This document shows positions 6,782-16,535 of a stretch of DNA of 64,000 nucleotides, one piece after another. The position numbers were made by a program, and so were the translations under genes. The notes beneath the pieces were generated by a model. The model searched no databases. It was not told the origin of the DNA and saw nothing but the letters and a program-made list of their open reading frames with translations. Position 1 is the first letter of the stretch; the number at the start of each line of letters is the position of its first letter. This DNA comes from Sphingobacterium kitahiroshimense (GTDB lineage: Bacteria > Bacteroidota > Bacteroidia > Sphingobacteriales > Sphingobacteriaceae), in contig NZ_JAOQNK010000001.1 in NCBI RefSeq assembly GCF_025961315.1, positions 2,914,001 to 2,978,000 of the forward strand, read 5' to 3'.

Positions 6782-8920
6782 ATGAAAAAATTATGGATCT
6801 TATTGCTGCTTATCACAGCAAGTATGACCACATTCGCAGATGAAGGAATGTGGTTCTTAATGCACTTGAAGCGACTTAATGAAGCTGATATGCAAAAGAA
6901 AGGATTGAAACTGACGGCTGAAGAAATCTACAGCATCAACAATTCAAGTTTAAAAGACGCGATCGTACAATTCAATGGTGGTTGTACTGCAGAAATTGTT
7001 TCTGATCAAGGCTTAGTATTCACAAATCACCACTGTGGATATGGTGCAATTGCAGAATTATCAACTCCTGAAAATGACCACTTAACAAATGGTTTCTGGG
7101 CAAAAACAAAATCTGAAGAATTAAAGCCAAAATCTTTATTCGTTCGCTTCTTTGTTCGTATGGATGATGTTTCAAAAAGAATTTTGTCATTAGTAAATGA
7201 TAAAATGTCTGAATCTGAACGTCAAAAAATCATTAATCAGGAGATCGCTAAGATCGAAAAAGAAAATAGCGAAAACGGTAAATACATCGTCAATGTGAAA
7301 TCATTTTACAATGGCAATGAATATTATTATTTCGTTTATCAAGATTTTAACGATGTCCGTTTAGTAGGAACTCCTCCTAACAGCATTGGTAAATTTGGTG
7401 GTGATACGGACAACTGGGAGTGGCCACGCCACACAGGAGACTTTTCTATCTTCCGTGTATATGGAGACAAGAATGGTAACCCAGCAGAATATGCTAAGGA
7501 AAATGTTCCTTTAAAACCAAAACACTTCTTACCGATCAGCTTAAAGGGTTTTAAAGAAGGTGATTTTGCTATGATATTGGGATACCCTGGTCGTACAAAT
7601 CGTTGGATGCCTGCAGGGGGAATTGATCAAAATGTAAAGTTTGCTTACCCTGCTTGGGTAGAAGCATCAAAAACAGGAATGGATGCCATGAAAAAATACA
7701 TGGACAAAGATCAAGCTGTTAAAATCAATTATGCTTCTAAATATTCTCAAGTAGCTAACTACTGGAAAAATCGCCAAGGAATGATCGACGCTTTAACGTT
7801 GCACAAAACTGCGGTGACAAAAGCTCAAGATGAGGCTAAATTTAACAAATGGGCTAATAAAAAAGAGAATAAAGCAGAATATGGTGATGTAATTGCTACG
7901 ATTAACGCATATTATGCCGCTACGAATGAAAAAGCGCGTCATGACAACTATTTAAGTGGTATGATCCGTTCGAGTACATTAGCCGCTTTACCTTTTTCAA
8001 TCGGAAATGGATTGGATTTATATGTAAAGTCTAATGAGGCGAAACGTAAAGAGTTATTACCAAAGTTGCAAGGAGCAATTGCTTCAAGTTATGAGAAGTT
8101 ATACTTACCTCTAGAGGAAGATGTATTGATTGATGAATTGAACCTATATGCAAAAAAAGGTGGCAACATCGCTCCTTATGTTGCAGAACTAGCTGGTAAA
8201 AACAACAATGATCTAACATCATATATTCGTGAAGCTGTCAAAAATAGTATTTTTGCTTCCGAAGAAAGACTTAAAAACTTTTTAGACAATCCGACAGCGT
8301 TAGCGTTAGATAACGATCCATTGTACAAATTATCGACAGCATTATTAAATAAATACCGTGAGTCTTCGGCTTCAGATAAAGAAGCAACGGATAAATTCGA
8401 GGCTGCACACCGTAAATATGTTGCTGGCGTATTAGCATCTAATCCAAAAGGAAAATTCTATCCAGATGCAAATAGCACGTTACGTTTAACATACGGTTCT
8501 ATTAAATCATTGCCTGCAGATAAACGTAATGATGCTGCACAAAACTTCTATACGACTTTGAAAGGCACTATTGCTAAGTACAAAAAAGGAGACGAAGAGT
8601 TTGATTTGCCTCAGAGATTGATTGATTTGCAAAACAATAAAGATTACGGTCGCTATGCAGATAAAGCTGGATACCTTCCAGTTAACTTTCTAAGTGACAA
8701 TGATATAACAGGTGGAAATTCAGGTTCTCCTGTAATAAATGGAAATGGCGAACTAATTGGCTTGGCTTTTGATGGTAATATTGAAGCGATGGCAGGTGAC
8801 GTTATTTTTGATCACAAATTGCAACGCACGATATCTGTAGATATTCGTTACGTTTTATTTGTAATTGACAAATTTGCTGGAGCTACCAATATCATTAGTG
8901 AATTAAAAATTGTAGAATAA
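6782..8920 (+). CDS. S46 family dipeptidyl-peptidase (DPP7-like)
   Basis: A 712-residue periplasmic serine peptidase that removes dipeptides from peptide N-termini. After a 19-residue signal peptide (cleaved after TFA) comes a double-barrel chymotrypsin-like domain split by a helical insert. The catalytic His is in FTNHHCG (about His84), the Asp in the WPRHTGDFS block, and the Ser in GGNSGSPV (Ser647). Gly665, 18 residues after that Ser, sits where P. gingivalis DPP7 has Gly and DPP11 has Arg, so a preference for hydrophobic P1 residues is inferred; the numbering is from memory. Such enzymes let asaccharolytic or opportunistic Bacteroidota use peptides. Confidence 0.92.
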   Translation: MKKLWILLLLITASMTTFADEGMWFLMHLKRLNEADMQKKGLKLTAEEIYSINNSSLKDAIVQFNGGCTAEIVSDQGLVFTNHHCGYGAIAELSTPENDHLTNGFWAKTKSEELKPKSLFVRFFVRMDDVSKRILSLVNDKMSESERQKIINQEIAKIEKENSENGKYIVNVKSFYNGNEYYYFVYQDFNDVRLVGTPPNSIGKFGGDTDNWEWPRHTGDFSIFRVYGDKNGNPAEYAKENVPLKPKHFLPISLKGFKEGDFAMILGYPGRTNRWMPAGGIDQNVKFAYPAWVEASKTGMDAMKKYMDKDQAVKINYASKYSQVANYWKNRQGMIDALTLHKTAVTKAQDEAKFNKWANKKENKAEYGDVIATINAYYAATNEKARHDNYLSGMIRSSTLAALPFSIGNGLDLYVKSNEAKRKELLPKLQGAIASSYEKLYLPLEEDVLIDELNLYAKKGGNIAPYVAELAGKNNNDLTSYIREAVKNSIFASEERLKNFLDNPTALALDNDPLYKLSTALLNKYRESSASDKEATDKFEAAHRKYVAGVLASNPKGKFYPDANSTLRLTYGSIKSLPADKRNDAAQNFYTTLKGTIAKYKKGDEEFDLPQRLIDLQNNKDYGRYADKAGYLPVNFLSDNDITGGNSGSPVINGNGELIGLAFDGNIEAMAGDVIFDHKLQRTISVDIRYVLFVIDKFAGATNIISELKIVE

Positions 8921-9047
8921 TCATATTTCACAATTTTTAACAGAAATTTTTCTGAAAAAATATTTTCTATTAAATTGGTTTTTGTATATTTATTGTGTTA
9001 ATTAGAGTAATAAACAAGACCATAAAACTAAAATTATAATTATTAAA

Positions 9048-9227
9048 ATGGAAAACTACGTAAAATTAAAAGAGTTAGTAGCATCAATCGAAGGAGATGC
9101 AGACAAATTTTTCAACAATGGTAACTCTGCTGCAGGTACTCGTGTACGCAAAGGATTACAAGACATTAAAACATTAGCACAAGAAATTCGTAATGAAGTT
9201 ACTGCTAAGAAAAATGACGGTAAATAG
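9048..9227 (+). CDS. Histone H1-like small basic protein
   Basis: A 59-residue protein (MENYVKLKELVASIEGDADK...) resembling the short histone-H1-like (Hc1-related) proteins encoded by many Bacteroidota, with the conserved NSAAGTRVRKGLQDIK segment and a lysine-rich tail. Such proteins are thought to bind DNA in the nucleoid. It is preceded by an AT-rich leader of about 120 bases and followed immediately by a strong terminator, so it forms its own short transcript. It is too short for length-filtered gene finding but has a convincing family match and correct start. Confidence 0.85.
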   Translation: MENYVKLKELVASIEGDADKFFNNGNSAAGTRVRKGLQDIKTLAQEIRNEVTAKKNDGK

Positions 9228-9250
9228 TTCTTATTTATCTTAATCAAAAT

Positions 9251-9275
9251 AAAAGGCGCTTTTAAAGCGCCTTTT
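9251..9275. terminator. Terminator after the H1-like gene
   Basis: A near-perfect palindrome of 12-bp arms (AAAAGGCGCTTT) with a one-base centre, flanked by A and T runs. Confidence 0.8.
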
Positions 9276-9300
9276 ATTTTGCTATTATTTTTTAATATTA

Positions 9301-9333
9301 AAAAGCCCTTAAATGTAATGTTTAAGGGCTTTT
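9301..9333. terminator. Terminator facing the GLPGLI gene
   Basis: A 13-bp perfect stem (AAAAGCCCTTAAA) with a 7-base loop, located 28 bases beyond the stop of the minus-strand GLPGLI gene. Together with the previous hairpin it separates the two convergent units. Confidence 0.8.
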
Positions 9334-9360
9334 TAAATTATATACAACGTGGTTCTACAA

Positions 9361-10164
9361 TTACAAAGTAGCTAATTGCATAATATATTTTACTGTATCT
9401 TTGTTCAACCATTGCGATATAGTGGATGTAAATTGATCAATCATTTGCTTACGGCTCATGGTTTTAGTTTTCTTATTTTCAAAAACCTTCTTATCCATCA
9501 CAATAGTATTGCTCAATTCTACCTGCGTAGCAAAATAAGATACGTGTTGACTTGGTACCACGAGACCCAAAATCATACCCGGCAAGCCACTTATAGACTC
9601 AGGGCCTCCACTAACTGGAATTTCATTTGCATAGAACCCTATTACATAAGTTGAATCTGAAGTAAACCCATTTGCCCGTCGGCATGTATAACCTGCAATA
9701 TCGCGGTACTCATCAGTAATACGCCATTGAATTTTTTTAACGGAGTCCTGAATGATAATTTTATCACCCATCATATCATTAAAACGTTTATAATCCTTCG
9801 TTGCTAAATTTGATAAAGTCTGCGCATCAAAGTCCAGAGCAAACATCATAATCAGTTGCTTTGCTTTCATATCCAATTCCTGTCCAGCGACCGGTTGAAA
9901 TAGTGTTTCATTTCCATTGAATTTAAGGGTCTTCTTTAAGACAACATTCTCTGGAATATTTGGAAGCATCTGTTCAAACTGAGTTCTGGAATTACCATCA
10001 GCTTTGGCAATAAACTGTTTATTAACGATGTTCTTCATATACATCGTTTTATCAAACGAAATGGTACCGACCTTAGAAAAAAGTGTATACTGTGCTTTAG
10101 CAAGCGTACTACAACATAAGAGTATAAAAAGTATACCGTAATTTAGTATTTTCATGTGTTTCAT
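9361..10164 (-). CDS. GLPGLI family secreted protein
   Basis: A 267-residue exported protein with a signal peptide (about 24 residues, ending LAKAQ). The family-defining GLPGLI motif appears as SGLPGMILGLVVP at about residues 190-202, preceded by the usual YRDIAGYTCRRA segment. An internal Met four codons in (10155) could be the real start. It is one base downstream of the TonB-type outer-membrane barrel gene, a pairing typical of the family, which suggests an envelope-related accessory role. The biochemical function of GLPGLI proteins is unknown. Confidence 0.9.
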   Translation of the reverse strand: MKHMKILNYGILFILLCCSTLAKAQYTLFSKVGTISFDKTMYMKNIVNKQFIAKADGNSRTQFEQMLPNIPENVVLKKTLKFNGNETLFQPVAGQELDMKAKQLIMMFALDFDAQTLSNLATKDYKRFNDMMGDKIIIQDSVKKIQWRITDEYRDIAGYTCRRANGFTSDSTYVIGFYANEIPVSGGPESISGLPGMILGLVVPSQHVSYFATQVELSNTIVMDKKVFENKKTKTMSRKQMIDQFTSTISQWLNKDTVKYIMQLATL

Positions 10165-10165
10165 C

Positions 10166-12886
10166 TTATAAAAACATTTTTGTAAAATCCCATGATAGCT
10201 TTAACATATAGTAACGTCTGATCGTATCATATCTTCTTTGCGTAAATACAGAGCTAGAGGCCGATCTGCTAAAGCCTTTATTTTGATTCAGGACATCATT
10301 AACTGTAAAATCTAAAATCAAAGACTCATTTTTCAAGAATTTCTTACTAACTCCTGGATGAAGTAAAAATTGATCAAACTTCTGGTCAAACGCTTTCGTT
10401 GCAGCCTCGTAAGTATAATCGTAGTTGGTATATACCTTAAGTGTTTTTGTAAAAAAGTATTCTACACTTCCAGAAGAACCGAATACAAAACCATTACTGT
10501 TTGTATTTTGCTGTAAGTTAGACTCCATAACACGGTATTGCGGACTTAAATTAATATTAAAGTTTAGCCCGGTTTTTGTATCACGGGTCAACGTGTAAGT
10601 AAAATTATAATTGGTTGTATTTACTTTATTCAGTTCACCATTGAAGAAATTATAATTTTCCGATGTTGACAATGATAATTGTGGCGAGTTACTCAATCCC
10701 AATTTTTTATTCAACTTAAAGTAATAACCGGACCAAAAATTAGCAGATAGATTAGTTTTTCCTATTATATTATTCCATTCGTAGGTATTTATACCATTCG
10801 CAGTAGTGATGTTCTGTGAAATAGGATCTTTTACAACATTTACGTTCCCTCCTACATATGCATAACTTCCTGTCAATAACTTAAATGTATTATAACCTAA
10901 GTTTATATTATGACTAAAAGATGGTTTCAAATTCTCATTCCCAATATAGCGATTCAATTGATCTGAGTTATCAAGTATCGGCTGGATTTGATTTAAAGCA
11001 GGTAGTTGATTACGTCCATTGTAATTAAACCACAACTGCTTACTTTTAGTAAATGAATAACCACCACCTAATGACGGATTATAAGTGAAGAAGTTTCTGG
11101 AAAACTGTTCTTTCGTATCGTTATTCCGTTGCTCTAAATCATCATTATTGAAACTATTCGTAAAATTTAATCTTAACTTTTCCGTTGTATAACCGAATGC
11201 CAGTTTATAATTACTGCTTGTTCTATTGAAATCATAATTATTACTAAAATCAGGATCTAGTACATCATATTTTCCAGATCCTTTATTAAAAGATTCCACC
11301 AAAGAAGAACTTTTATTACTTTCGATTCCCCCACCAATTGACATATTTAAGACTTTAGACAATGGTTCTGTATAGGTTAAAGATGCACGACTAGTCGTTA
11401 CATTTTGTTCCCTCTTTTTCCGCTGATCTGTAGTATCAGTACTAACCTTATATTTACTTACTGTTGAAAAAAGTGTTCCTTCTCCAGTAGTTTCATCTTT
11501 CCTTGTCTCTCCACTAAATGTCAATGATCTTCCTTTTTTCTTAAATTTATGAGTAAACAACGCACTTAAATTAAATGCTTTAACCTTATTGTCCGCAACT
11601 TCTCTTGTATTTTCAGTTGTTACTGTATCCAATTTTTCAGAAAATTGGTACGCTTCGCGCTTATTATCAGACCAAAGGTTCTTTTGCGATGCTCCTCCAC
11701 GAATTGTCAATGTATTTAAGGAGTCAAAGTTAAGATCGTATTTCAAATTTACACGATGTTGATCATTTTCCGTATCTACAGTTTTTACAGTACGGCTGTT
11801 GATAAGACCACTCATCAAGGTTTCATCTTGACCATCACTACTAATACGGCCATATTTATAATTGATATTTACGTTATGCTTGTTTTTATCAAATTTGTCT
11901 GAAAAGTTAATGCCTGAATTAATTGCTCTTGGGACACCAATTACACCTTGGCCAGAGAATGGATCAGTAAAACTTGACCAGGACATCGATCCATCGTCAC
12001 CATAACTTACTCCGGAATCGCCCCCATATTTCTCTGCATCTTGCCAATTCATCGATGTAGTACCATTGTTACCAAATAGACCATAAGCTGATATTTTTTG
12101 CGAACCTTTAAACTTATTAATCATCAGCTGCCCCATGTAGTATTGATCTGTTCCACCACCTGCTAAAGCCTTACCAAACATGCCATTTTTGGCGCCATCT
12201 TTTAGTTTCACATTAATGGTTTGCTCTCGTTGACCATCATCAACCCCTGTACGCTCTGCTTGTTCTGATTTTTTTTCGTAGACCTGCACTTTATCAACCA
12301 TGTCTGAACGTATGTTACGTGTCACTAATGTCGGATCATCGCCAAAGAATTCTTCACCGTCTACTAAAACCTTTTTCACAGTTTTACCTTGGGCAGTAAT
12401 CTTTCCCGATGCATCAACCGTAATACCCGGCAATACTTTCAATAAATCTTCAACTTTAGCATTTTTTTCCACTTTAAAGCTACCTGCATCATACTCTGTA
12501 GTATCTCCTTTAATAGTGATCGGAATGCGACCTGTTACGATAACTTCTTGTAAAAGTTGCGCTGTACTTGTCAAACCAACCTTTAATGCTGAATAATCTT
12601 GATTTGGTAAAATTTCGGTATAATAGTCTCCATATTTGGGATAACTTACAATAAGTACTGCTTCACTTTGTACGGGTGTACTTAACGAAAAATTACCATT
12701 TTCATCAGATCTGGTAAAATCTAAAAGAATAGAGTCTTTGGCACTCAAAAGCATGACTGTTGCATTTGACAACTTCTGCTGATCTTTGGCATCACTAATT
12801 TTACCTTGAATTTTACTCTGAGCAAAGCAAAAGCTCACAAGCATCGGTAATAGCAACAGCAAATGGAAAATCGTTTTTCTTTTCAT
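10166..12886 (-). CDS. TonB-dependent-receptor-like outer-membrane barrel protein
   Basis: A 906-residue outer-membrane protein. In order it has a signal peptide (cleaved near CFAQ), a carboxypeptidase-regulatory-like beta domain (about residues 23-105, IQGKISDAKDQQKLSNATV), a plug domain (about 115-220, with VEDLLKVLPGITVDASGKI and VLVDGEEFFGDDP), and a large beta-barrel ending in a Phe/Leu-terminated strand. This is the outer membrane protein beta-barrel family often paired with GLPGLI proteins. It is probably transcribed first, with the GLPGLI gene directly downstream. Substrate unknown; there is no SusD partner, so glycan uptake by a Sus pair is not supported. Confidence 0.9.
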   Translation of the reverse strand: MKRKTIFHLLLLLPMLVSFCFAQSKIQGKISDAKDQQKLSNATVMLLSAKDSILLDFTRSDENGNFSLSTPVQSEAVLIVSYPKYGDYYTEILPNQDYSALKVGLTSTAQLLQEVIVTGRIPITIKGDTTEYDAGSFKVEKNAKVEDLLKVLPGITVDASGKITAQGKTVKKVLVDGEEFFGDDPTLVTRNIRSDMVDKVQVYEKKSEQAERTGVDDGQREQTINVKLKDGAKNGMFGKALAGGGTDQYYMGQLMINKFKGSQKISAYGLFGNNGTTSMNWQDAEKYGGDSGVSYGDDGSMSWSSFTDPFSGQGVIGVPRAINSGINFSDKFDKNKHNVNINYKYGRISSDGQDETLMSGLINSRTVKTVDTENDQHRVNLKYDLNFDSLNTLTIRGGASQKNLWSDNKREAYQFSEKLDTVTTENTREVADNKVKAFNLSALFTHKFKKKGRSLTFSGETRKDETTGEGTLFSTVSKYKVSTDTTDQRKKREQNVTTSRASLTYTEPLSKVLNMSIGGGIESNKSSSLVESFNKGSGKYDVLDPDFSNNYDFNRTSSNYKLAFGYTTEKLRLNFTNSFNNDDLEQRNNDTKEQFSRNFFTYNPSLGGGYSFTKSKQLWFNYNGRNQLPALNQIQPILDNSDQLNRYIGNENLKPSFSHNINLGYNTFKLLTGSYAYVGGNVNVVKDPISQNITTANGINTYEWNNIIGKTNLSANFWSGYYFKLNKKLGLSNSPQLSLSTSENYNFFNGELNKVNTTNYNFTYTLTRDTKTGLNFNINLSPQYRVMESNLQQNTNSNGFVFGSSGSVEYFFTKTLKVYTNYDYTYEAATKAFDQKFDQFLLHPGVSKKFLKNESLILDFTVNDVLNQNKGFSRSASSSVFTQRRYDTIRRYYMLKLSWDFTKMFL

Positions 12887-12925
12887 CTAAAAACTATAAT
12901 TATCACTTTGGTTAATAAAACTGCA

Positions 12926-12933
12926 CAAATATA
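12926..12933 (-). promoter_or_regulatory. Candidate -7 box for the barrel/GLPGLI operon
   Basis: The minus strand reads TATATTTG, 39 bases upstream of the start codon at 12886. No TTG at the expected distance was found, so this is a weak call. Confidence 0.4.
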
Positions 12934-13059
12934 TTGTGTAGTTACCCCTATTAGATAGGCTTTCAATAGAAATGTTACAACTTTTTATAACTTTTTTTTA
13001 AATCCTTTAATTATGCCTCTAAAACCATAATTACCAAGGTGAAATTATAATGTTTTACC

Positions 13060-13067
13060 TATTTTTG
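13060..13067 (+). promoter_or_regulatory. Candidate -7 box of the M20 peptidase gene
   Basis: TATTTTTG matches TAnnTTTG and is 19 bases before the start codon. The -33 position does not show TTG, so confidence is limited. Confidence 0.45.
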
Positions 13068-13086
13068 TTTTAAATACATTCATACT

Positions 13087-14457
13087 ATGCAAACTATACA
13101 AGAATATGTTGAGGCGAACAAACAACGATTTTTAGATGAGTTGTTTGATTTATTACGTCTTCCGTCAGTAAGTGCTGATCCAAAATTTAAAGGTGATATC
13201 GAAAAAACGGCAGAATTTGTAGCACAAAAGTTAAAGGAGGCTGGCGCAGATAATGTAGAAATCTGTCAAACAGCGGGTAATCCGATTGTATATGGAGAAA
13301 AGATTATCGATCCTGCTTTACCTACGGTATTAACCTATGGGCATTATGATGTGCAACCTGCTGATCCATATGAATTGTGGGATACGCCACCATTTGAGCC
13401 AACAGTACGTGATGGTAAAATTTACGCACGTGGTTCTGCTGATGATAAGGGACAATTCTATATGCATGTAAAAGCATTTGAATATATGATGAAAAATAAT
13501 GCACTTGCGTGCAATATTAAATTCATGATCGAGGGAGAAGAAGAAGTTGGTTCTGCTAACCTTGGAACTTTTGTAAAAGAAAATAAGGAAAAATTAAAAG
13601 CTGACGTAATTGTTATTTCTGACACATCGATGATCAGTCTGGAAACTCCATCTTTAGAAACTGGATTAAGAGGATTATCTTATGTTGAAGTTGAAGTAAC
13701 TGGTCCAAATAGAGATTTACACTCTGGTGTTTACGGGGGCGCAGTTGCAAACCCAGCTACAATCTTAGCAAAATTAATCGCATCTCTACATGATGAGAAC
13801 AATCATATTGCCATTCCAGGATTTTATGATGATGTCGTCGAACTATCTCAGGAAGAACGCGATGAGCTCAATAAAGCGCCATTCGAAATCGAAGCATATA
13901 AAAAAGATTTAGGTGTTCAAGAGCTATGGGGAGAAGAAGGATATTCAACAATTGAACGTACAGGTACTCGCCCGACTTTAGAAGTGAACGGTATTTGGGG
14001 AGGTTATATTGGTGAAGGTGCAAAAACTGTACTTCCTTCGAAAGCATATGCCAAGATTTCGATGCGATTAGTTCCAAATCAAAATTCACAGCGCATTACA
14101 GACTTATTTAAAAAACATTTCGAAGCAATCGCTCCAAAAAATGTACAAGTCGAAGTTAAACCGCATCATGGTGGCGAACCGGTTGTAACTCCAACTGATA
14201 GTGTCGCTTACAAAGCTGCTGAGAAAGCATTAACGGACACATTTGGGATAAAACCTATCCCAACCCGCGGCGGAGGTTCAATTCCTATTGTAGCCTTATT
14301 TGAGGAAGTTTTAGGCTTAAAAACTGTCCTTCTTGGTTTCGGATTAAATAGTGACAACCTACATTCTCCGAACGAGAAATATGGTATTGAAAATTATCTT
14401 AAAGGTATTTCAACTATTCCTTTGTTTCATAAATATTATGCTGCATTAAGTAAATAA
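13087..14457 (+). CDS. M20 family dipeptidase/peptidase
   Basis: A cytoplasmic zinc peptidase of 456 residues (M20/M25/M40). The metal-binding signatures are GHYDVQP (His, about residue 87), ARGSADDKGQ (bridging Asp) and EGEEEVGS (catalytic and ligand Glu). The dimerisation lid spans about residues 195-350 and the last ligand is in NLHSPNE. The lack of a signal peptide and the family suggest it hydrolyses dipeptides inside the cell, possibly finishing degradation started by the S46 and M28 enzymes upstream. It is monocistronic, with a candidate -7 box TATTTTTG at 13060-13067 and a terminator downstream. Confidence 0.92.
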   Translation: MQTIQEYVEANKQRFLDELFDLLRLPSVSADPKFKGDIEKTAEFVAQKLKEAGADNVEICQTAGNPIVYGEKIIDPALPTVLTYGHYDVQPADPYELWDTPPFEPTVRDGKIYARGSADDKGQFYMHVKAFEYMMKNNALACNIKFMIEGEEEVGSANLGTFVKENKEKLKADVIVISDTSMISLETPSLETGLRGLSYVEVEVTGPNRDLHSGVYGGAVANPATILAKLIASLHDENNHIAIPGFYDDVVELSQEERDELNKAPFEIEAYKKDLGVQELWGEEGYSTIERTGTRPTLEVNGIWGGYIGEGAKTVLPSKAYAKISMRLVPNQNSQRITDLFKKHFEAIAPKNVQVEVKPHHGGEPVVTPTDSVAYKAAEKALTDTFGIKPIPTRGGGSIPIVALFEEVLGLKTVLLGFGLNSDNLHSPNEKYGIENYLKGISTIPLFHKYYAALSK

Positions 14458-14476
14458 CTACCTGCACAAAATACAG

Positions 14477-14508
14477 AAAGGGGTTCGCTAATTTGAACCC
14501 CTTTTTTA
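14477..14508 (+). terminator. Terminator after the M20 peptidase gene
   Basis: A 10-bp stem (AAAGGGGTTC/GAACCCCTTT) with an 8-base loop and a T-run. Confidence 0.85.
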
Positions 14509-14557
14509 TTATATTGCTCTCCTTACGAAAAGCTATCTTGTATAAAAATATTATTGA

Positions 14558-15301
14558 ATGATTAAAATTCTGAAGAAACTGCATCGCTATTTTTATTTTG
14601 CCAGTGTTTTTATTGTATTCTGTTGTCTTTTTCCCATCATATGGCTATATGCAAGAAATGCATCCAAAAACTATAATCAAATCGCGTATCTCAGGAGATG
14701 GATGAGCCTCATCGGTTCATATGGTGCCGGTATTTTTTACCGCGTAAAGTTTGAAGAAAAAATTGACTGGTCCAAACCTTATATCCTCTGTGCCAACCAT
14801 ACTTCCGTTCTAGACATCACGGCGATGACTTTTATATCCCAGAAAGCTATTAGTTTTATTGGAAAAGCAGAGTTATTGAAAAACCCCGTAACACGCATAT
14901 TTTTTAAAACAATTGATATCCCTGTAGATCGTAAGAGCAGAATGGCTTCTTTCAGATCTTTTAAAAAGGCTAATGAAATGCTTAAGGATGGAAAATCTCT
15001 TGCCATTTTTCCGGAAGGAAAAATTGATGAGCAGTATCCACCTACTATACATCCTTTTAAATCTGGTGCATTTCGTCTGGCAATTGAGAATAATATTCCA
15101 ATAATACCGATTGTCATTGAAAATGCCTGGGAAATTTTATGGGATGACGGTCATAAATTAGGATCGCATCCAGGCATCGTAAAAGTGCAAGTATTTGCTC
15201 CGATTAATACAGATAATTATGATGAACAAAATGCTGCTGACTTAGAAAATTACGTTTACAATAAAATGCTTTCACATTGGAAATTGCAGAATAAATTGTA
15301 A
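14558..15301 (+). CDS. plsC: 1-acyl-sn-glycerol-3-phosphate acyltransferase
   Basis: A membrane-associated acyltransferase of 247 residues that makes phosphatidic acid from lysophosphatidic acid. The N-terminus has one or two hydrophobic helices (about residues 8-32). The catalytic NHTSVLD (HX4D) block is at about residues 85-91, and the substrate-binding FPEGKID motif at about 151-157; KSGAFRLAIENNIPIIPI is also typical of LPLAT proteins. The closest role is PlsC, but a related lipid acyltransferase such as one for ornithine or other aminolipids cannot be excluded. The ABC ATPase gene starts 29 bases downstream. Confidence 0.88.
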   Translation: MIKILKKLHRYFYFASVFIVFCCLFPIIWLYARNASKNYNQIAYLRRWMSLIGSYGAGIFYRVKFEEKIDWSKPYILCANHTSVLDITAMTFISQKAISFIGKAELLKNPVTRIFFKTIDIPVDRKSRMASFRSFKKANEMLKDGKSLAIFPEGKIDEQYPPTIHPFKSGAFRLAIENNIPIIPIVIENAWEILWDDGHKLGSHPGIVKVQVFAPINTDNYDEQNAADLENYVYNKMLSHWKLQNKL

Positions 15302-15330
15302 TTTGAGCACCAAATTTAAACAAGTTTGCT

Positions 15331-16089
15331 ATGGCTTCCGCAACATTAATTGAAATTCAAGAGATCGCTCGACAATATACAATAGGAACAGAGACTATTC
15401 ATGCGTTAAAATCTGTTTCTTTAAATATAAAGAAAGGTGAATTTGTAGCTTTAATGGGTCCATCTGGATCTGGAAAGTCAACATTAATGAATATTTTAGG
15501 TTGCTTAGACACTCCTAATTATGGTGATTATATTTTAAATGGCATCAATGTCAGTGATATGACAGATGATGAACTGGCTGAGGTTCGGAATAAGGAGATT
15601 GGATTTGTTTTTCAAACATTCAACCTTTTACCCAAAAGCACAGCATTGGAAAATGTTGCACTTCCATTAATTTATGCAGGGATTAAACAAAGTGTACGGG
15701 AGGAAAAAGCAACACAGGCTTTAAATAGTGTCGGATTAGGAAATCGTGTTGATCATCGTCCGAATGAGTTATCAGGTGGTCAACGCCAACGTGTAGCAGT
15801 TGCCCGTGCATTGATAAACAACCCATCCATTATTCTTGCGGATGAACCTACAGGAAATCTTGACACAAAGACTTCTATCGAAATCATGGGGCTTTTAGAA
15901 GAAATCCATTCTAAGGGAAATACCATCATATTGGTAACTCACGAGGAAGATATTGCACAGCATGCACATCGAATCGTCCGCATGAGAGATGGACTTATAG
16001 AAGCTGATTATCCAAATACAGATATCAAATCCGTTTCTCCAAGACTATCAGCATTAGAAGAAAAAGGTGATGATTTTGAAAATATTTAG
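15331..16089 (+). CDS. ABC transporter ATP-binding protein (LolD/MacB type)
   Basis: A 252-residue ATPase subunit of the MacB/LolD/FtsE group. Walker A is GPSGSGKST (about residues 43-51), the Q-loop is in [11 protein letters not shown], the signature is LSGGQRQR and Walker B is IILADEPTG, followed by the H-loop THEE. The 25-residue C-terminal tail after the core is unusual and poorly conserved. The motifs fit an exporter or mechanotransmission ABC system. No permease gene is adjacent, so the partner must be encoded elsewhere. Another orphan LolD-like ATPase is at 43663. Confidence 0.9.
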   Translation: MASATLIEIQEIARQYTIGTETIHALKSVSLNIKKGEFVALMGPSGSGKSTLMNILGCLDTPNYGDYILNGINVSDMTDDELAEVRNKEIGFVFQTFNLLPKSTALENVALPLIYAGIKQSVREEKATQALNSVGLGNRVDHRPNELSGGQRQRVAVARALINNPSIILADEPTGNLDTKTSIEIMGLLEEIHSKGNTIILVTHEEDIAQHAHRIVRMRDGLIEADYPNTDIKSVSPRLSALEEKGDDFENI

Positions 16090-16173
16090 AAAGACAAGCA
16101 CAATGCCAGCATATTTTTTCAAACTGAATATCAATCACTTAAATTGATAATAAAAAAATAAATGTCAAATAAC

Positions 16174-16203
16174 TTGCTAAAGACAAATTAAATTATATTT
16201 TTG
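16174..16203 (+). promoter_or_regulatory. Promoter of the DUF2795 gene
   Basis: TTG (16174-16176), 19-base spacer, then TATTTTTG (16196-16203): a full match to the Bacteroidota housekeeping promoter. The start codon follows 30 bases later. Confidence 0.75.
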
Positions 16204-16233
16204 CGAAAATTGAAAACTTAATCTGTTTTTATT

Positions 16234-16455
16234 ATGTATTGGACATTAGAGTTAGCTTCACATTTAGAAGATGCCCCTTGGCCGGCAACAAAAGATGAAT
16301 TAATCGACTATGGTATTCGTTCTGGTGCTCCTGTTGAAGTAATCGAAAATTTACAAGATTTAGAAGACGACGGTGAGCCTTACGAGAATATAGAAGAAAT
16401 TTGGCCAGATTATCCTACTAAGGATGATTTCTTCTTTAACGAAGACGAGTATTAA
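16234..16455 (+). CDS. DUF2795 domain-containing protein
   Basis: A 73-residue acidic protein that I recognise as the DUF2795 family, highly conserved in Bacteroidota (MYWTLELASHLEDAPWPATKDEL at the start and WPDYPTKDDFFFNEDEY at the end). Its function is unknown. It has neither signal peptide nor membrane segment. Its own consensus promoter and its own 15-bp terminator show that it is transcribed alone and probably strongly, in keeping with a small abundant housekeeping protein. Confidence 0.88.
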   Translation: MYWTLELASHLEDAPWPATKDELIDYGIRSGAPVEVIENLQDLEDDGEPYENIEEIWPDYPTKDDFFFNEDEY

Positions 16456-16456
16456 T

Positions 16457-16492
16457 AAAAAATGCCTTACATTGAATTGTAAGGCATTTTTT
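16457..16492. terminator. Terminator after the DUF2795 gene
   Basis: A perfect 15-bp stem (AAAAAATGCCTTACA) with a 6-base loop and T-run, starting two bases after the stop codon. Confidence 0.88.
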
Positions 16493-16535
16493 ATACGGTT
16501 TAATCCTTTTCACTAAATAGCAGTCTTATCACTAT

